Part shown: piece after piece, positions 61,940 through 64,000 of the stretch
Numbering within the stretch: the first letter of the stretch is position 1
How the letters are laid out: every line of letters starts with the position of its first letter
Assembly: GCA_012934845.2 (NCBI GenBank)
Contig: WNNJ02003277.1
Span: 87,875 to 151,874 of the forward strand
From: Pomphorhynchus laevis
Taxonomy: Eukaryota > Acanthocephala > Palaeacanthocephala > Echinorhynchida > Pomphorhynchidae
DNA length: 64,000 nucleotides
Direction of reading: 5' to 3'
Notes under the pieces: generated by a model
The model's database searches: none
The model's input: only the letters and a program-made list of their open reading frames with translations
What the model was told of the DNA's origin: nothing
Made by a program: the position numbers and the translations under genes

Positions 61940-64000
61940 CTATATGGAAAGCATCCATCAAAGGATCTCAGTAAATAACACAAAGACACGATATCTTGCT
62001 CACTTTCAATATCTACAATACTGTTTAAATAATAATGTTATTCCAAAAGGTATGCAAATTTTAATACCGGTTGCTGTTGACATTAATCGCTTACATGAAC
62101 CTGCACGTAATCGTTTTATGAATAGAATGAAAACGATCAAAATTTCTGCTGAACGACAAGTATGCACAGAAATTACTAATTACTATGGTTGTTTATCGAA
62201 CTGCTTGCCTGGCCATGTAGATCAACTTGAATATAATGGCTAAAGAAATATCCCGCTAAAGAAAATCAAGGACGTTTTATTGTTGAAAATCCTAAACCAG
62301 GAGTACTATACTTACTGCCAAAAGTCCACAAAAATAAGCACCCTTGTCTGGGGCGTCCAATAATCAGAAATTGTGGTACGGCGTGTGAAAGCTAGCGCGC
62401 GAAGTTCATAATGAATTATTGCCTTATTTAAAACAGACAGAATCTTACCTTTCAAGCACTGATGACTTTATTCGTAAGTTAGAGAAATTCGCAAATTTAA
62501 GGAACGGCAATTTTGACTTTGTAATGTATACACTAGACGTAGAATCCCTTTTCACATCTATCCAGTCTGACAGGGGCATAGCAGCGATTAACTCTTTACT
62601 ATCCAGAAAAAGCGCTTCTGAGGATCATCGACTAGTCCTTTGTCAACAACTAAGGTTAATCCTAGAGTGTAACACTTTCACTTGCCATCAAAAAGTATTT
62701 AGACAGAAAATTAGTACGGCAATGGGAAGTCCAGTTGGTCCTACATACGCTAGCTTATATGTTTCTAACTTGGAGGAGGAATATGTGTTCAAACGTAAAA
62801 AGACACCACTAATGTGGGTGCGTAACATATATGATGAATTTATTATTTGGGATCACGGTAAGAGAGAATTTGAAGTATTTGTCAGTGAACTAAATAACCT
62901 ATCTGAGCTTCGCTTTACTAACACTATATAGATGAACAAGTCGATTGGGTTTGTGGATGTAAGTATCCAACGAATGAAGAATAGCTTCCGAACATCTTTA
63001 TATAGAAAATTCACTGAAACAAGAAGTATAGTGCACGCGAGAAGTTTACACACCCCTAAAACAAAGCGTTTAATTATTAGGAATGAGGCTATACGTGCAA
63101 AGAAAATATGCTCCTCGCCGGATATCTTTGAAAAACAATTAAGATTGCTAAAAATAGAATTAATGGAGAGAGGATACTCAAAAAAACAAATTGCAAGACA
63201 ATTTCAATATGCTCGAATTATCCCGAGAGAAACACTGCTATACGATAACAGAAGAAAGCCACTCACAAGTACAAACAACAAGGTAGTATGTACATATCAT
63301 CAAGCACTGAAAAATTTACCAAAGGAATTGAGAGATATTACTAATGACAAGTGTCCCCCTGAACGTAAACCGTTAATTTTCTTCAAATCTGGATATAACC
63401 TAAGGAGTTATTTTTCTGTCACAACTAATCATTCCACTGACATTGGTAGTAATGTACCGTGTGGAGATAAACGGCGTAAAACGTGTCAGATAATGAATAA
63501 CTCAAAAACATTCACAAGCTCCACTACAAAATTAACTTATAGAATCAGGGGTAACAATAACTGTAAGACACAAAATTCGGTTTATTTAGGCACTTGCACA
63601 GTCTGTCATGCACAATATGTAGGGGAAAGCGGAAATAAGATGTCAGTTCGGATGAACAACCGTAGAGCGGATATTAAAGCCTGTCGTATAAATGCAGATG
63701 GACTGGCATCACACCTCATTAAAAATCCAACACATGAAATTTCACTTGCAATAATTGAGGGAAATATTCCCAACACTGCTAAAAGAAAGCGTAAGGAACT
63801 CTATTGGATAGCACAATTAATGACTGATAGATCGCTAAACAGTGAAGTGATAGGTGCACTGAAATTGGTGAAGAACAACATTTAAGATGCTATCATATAT
63901 TTATGCTGTTATATTTATATTTTTACAATTGTGGATATTATTTTCCTGAAGAAGGCCACTAGTTGGTCGAAAGCTTGAATAAAACGATATCTTTGTGTTT
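61940..64000 (+). mobile_element. Penelope element copy 2 (longer, runs off the window)
   Basis: N-terminal segment 61944-62243 (YLQYCLNNNVIPKGMQILIP), then PGVLYLLPKVHKNKHPCLGR near 62300. Reverse transcriptase 62419-62931 with FVMYTLDVESLFTSIQSD, FRQKISTAMGSPVGPTYASL. The C-terminal ORF 62932-63885 has the same GIY-YIG region as copy 1 (CTVCHAQYVGESGNKMSVRM). Compared with a complete Penelope ORF, sequence between the N-terminal segment and the reverse transcriptase is missing and a few breaks are present, so it looks inactive. The 3' tail with CTGAAGAAGGCCACTAG is at 63946. Confidence 0.9.

Overview
The window looks like AT-rich nuclear DNA of an invertebrate animal. It holds two recognisable host genes and many retroelements inserted into one another. 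Spliceosomal introns with GT-AG ends, metazoan host genes, and Penelope-like, RTE, CR1-like and Ty3/gypsy elements all point to a metazoan; I cannot name the phylum from the sequence. No rRNA, tRNA, CRISPR or bacterial-type operon was seen.

Region 1 (1-6.2 kb): AT-rich DNA, an unidentified possible ORF, a 12-bp minisatellite and a decayed CR1-like LINE. Region 2 (6.2-24.3 kb): the 3' two-thirds of a host DEAH-box RNA helicase gene, DHX34, on the + strand. I rebuilt fourteen exons by matching the reading frame across GT-AG introns, from helicase motif IV to the C-terminal zinc-finger-like segments and the stop at 24291-24293. The upstream ATPase exons lie outside the window, and one internal exon (13991-15931) was not found with confidence. 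Its introns carry LINE fragments, a truncated Penelope-like copy, foldback repeats and a cluster of hairpins. Region 3 (25-27.6 kb): a Penelope-like element that has only the reverse transcriptase, flanked by LTR-like direct repeats and ending in a conserved, structured 3' tail. Other copies of that tail lie at 16.5, 21.5 and 32.9 kb.

Region 4 (28.9-52.3 kb): a nest of retroelements. It contains a LINE of the 'VETLG' type, a small RTE-derived insertion with a 17-bp target duplication, a GIY-YIG Penelope fossil, parts of four Ty3/gypsy fossils (A-D), a CR1-like LINE with a 13-bp minisatellite at its 5' end, and one apparently intact RTE element (48372-51386) inserted in Ty3 fossil D. Region 5 (52.3-58.2 kb): an intact intronless gene for a thioredoxin-monothiol glutaredoxin (GLRX3-like, minus strand), followed by two CR1-like LINE copies. 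Region 6 (58.4-64 kb): a decayed Penelope element, a LINE fragment, then two Penelope copies in tandem whose 3' portions are near-identical and end in a hammerhead-like core.

The two host genes are functionally unrelated; the rest is mobile DNA. The least ordinary items are the structured tail of the RT-only Penelope-like family, the chimeric RTE derivative at 32.4-32.8 kb, and hammerhead-like cores (CTGANGA-hairpin-GAAA) in both the Penelope 3' ends and a foldback repeat.
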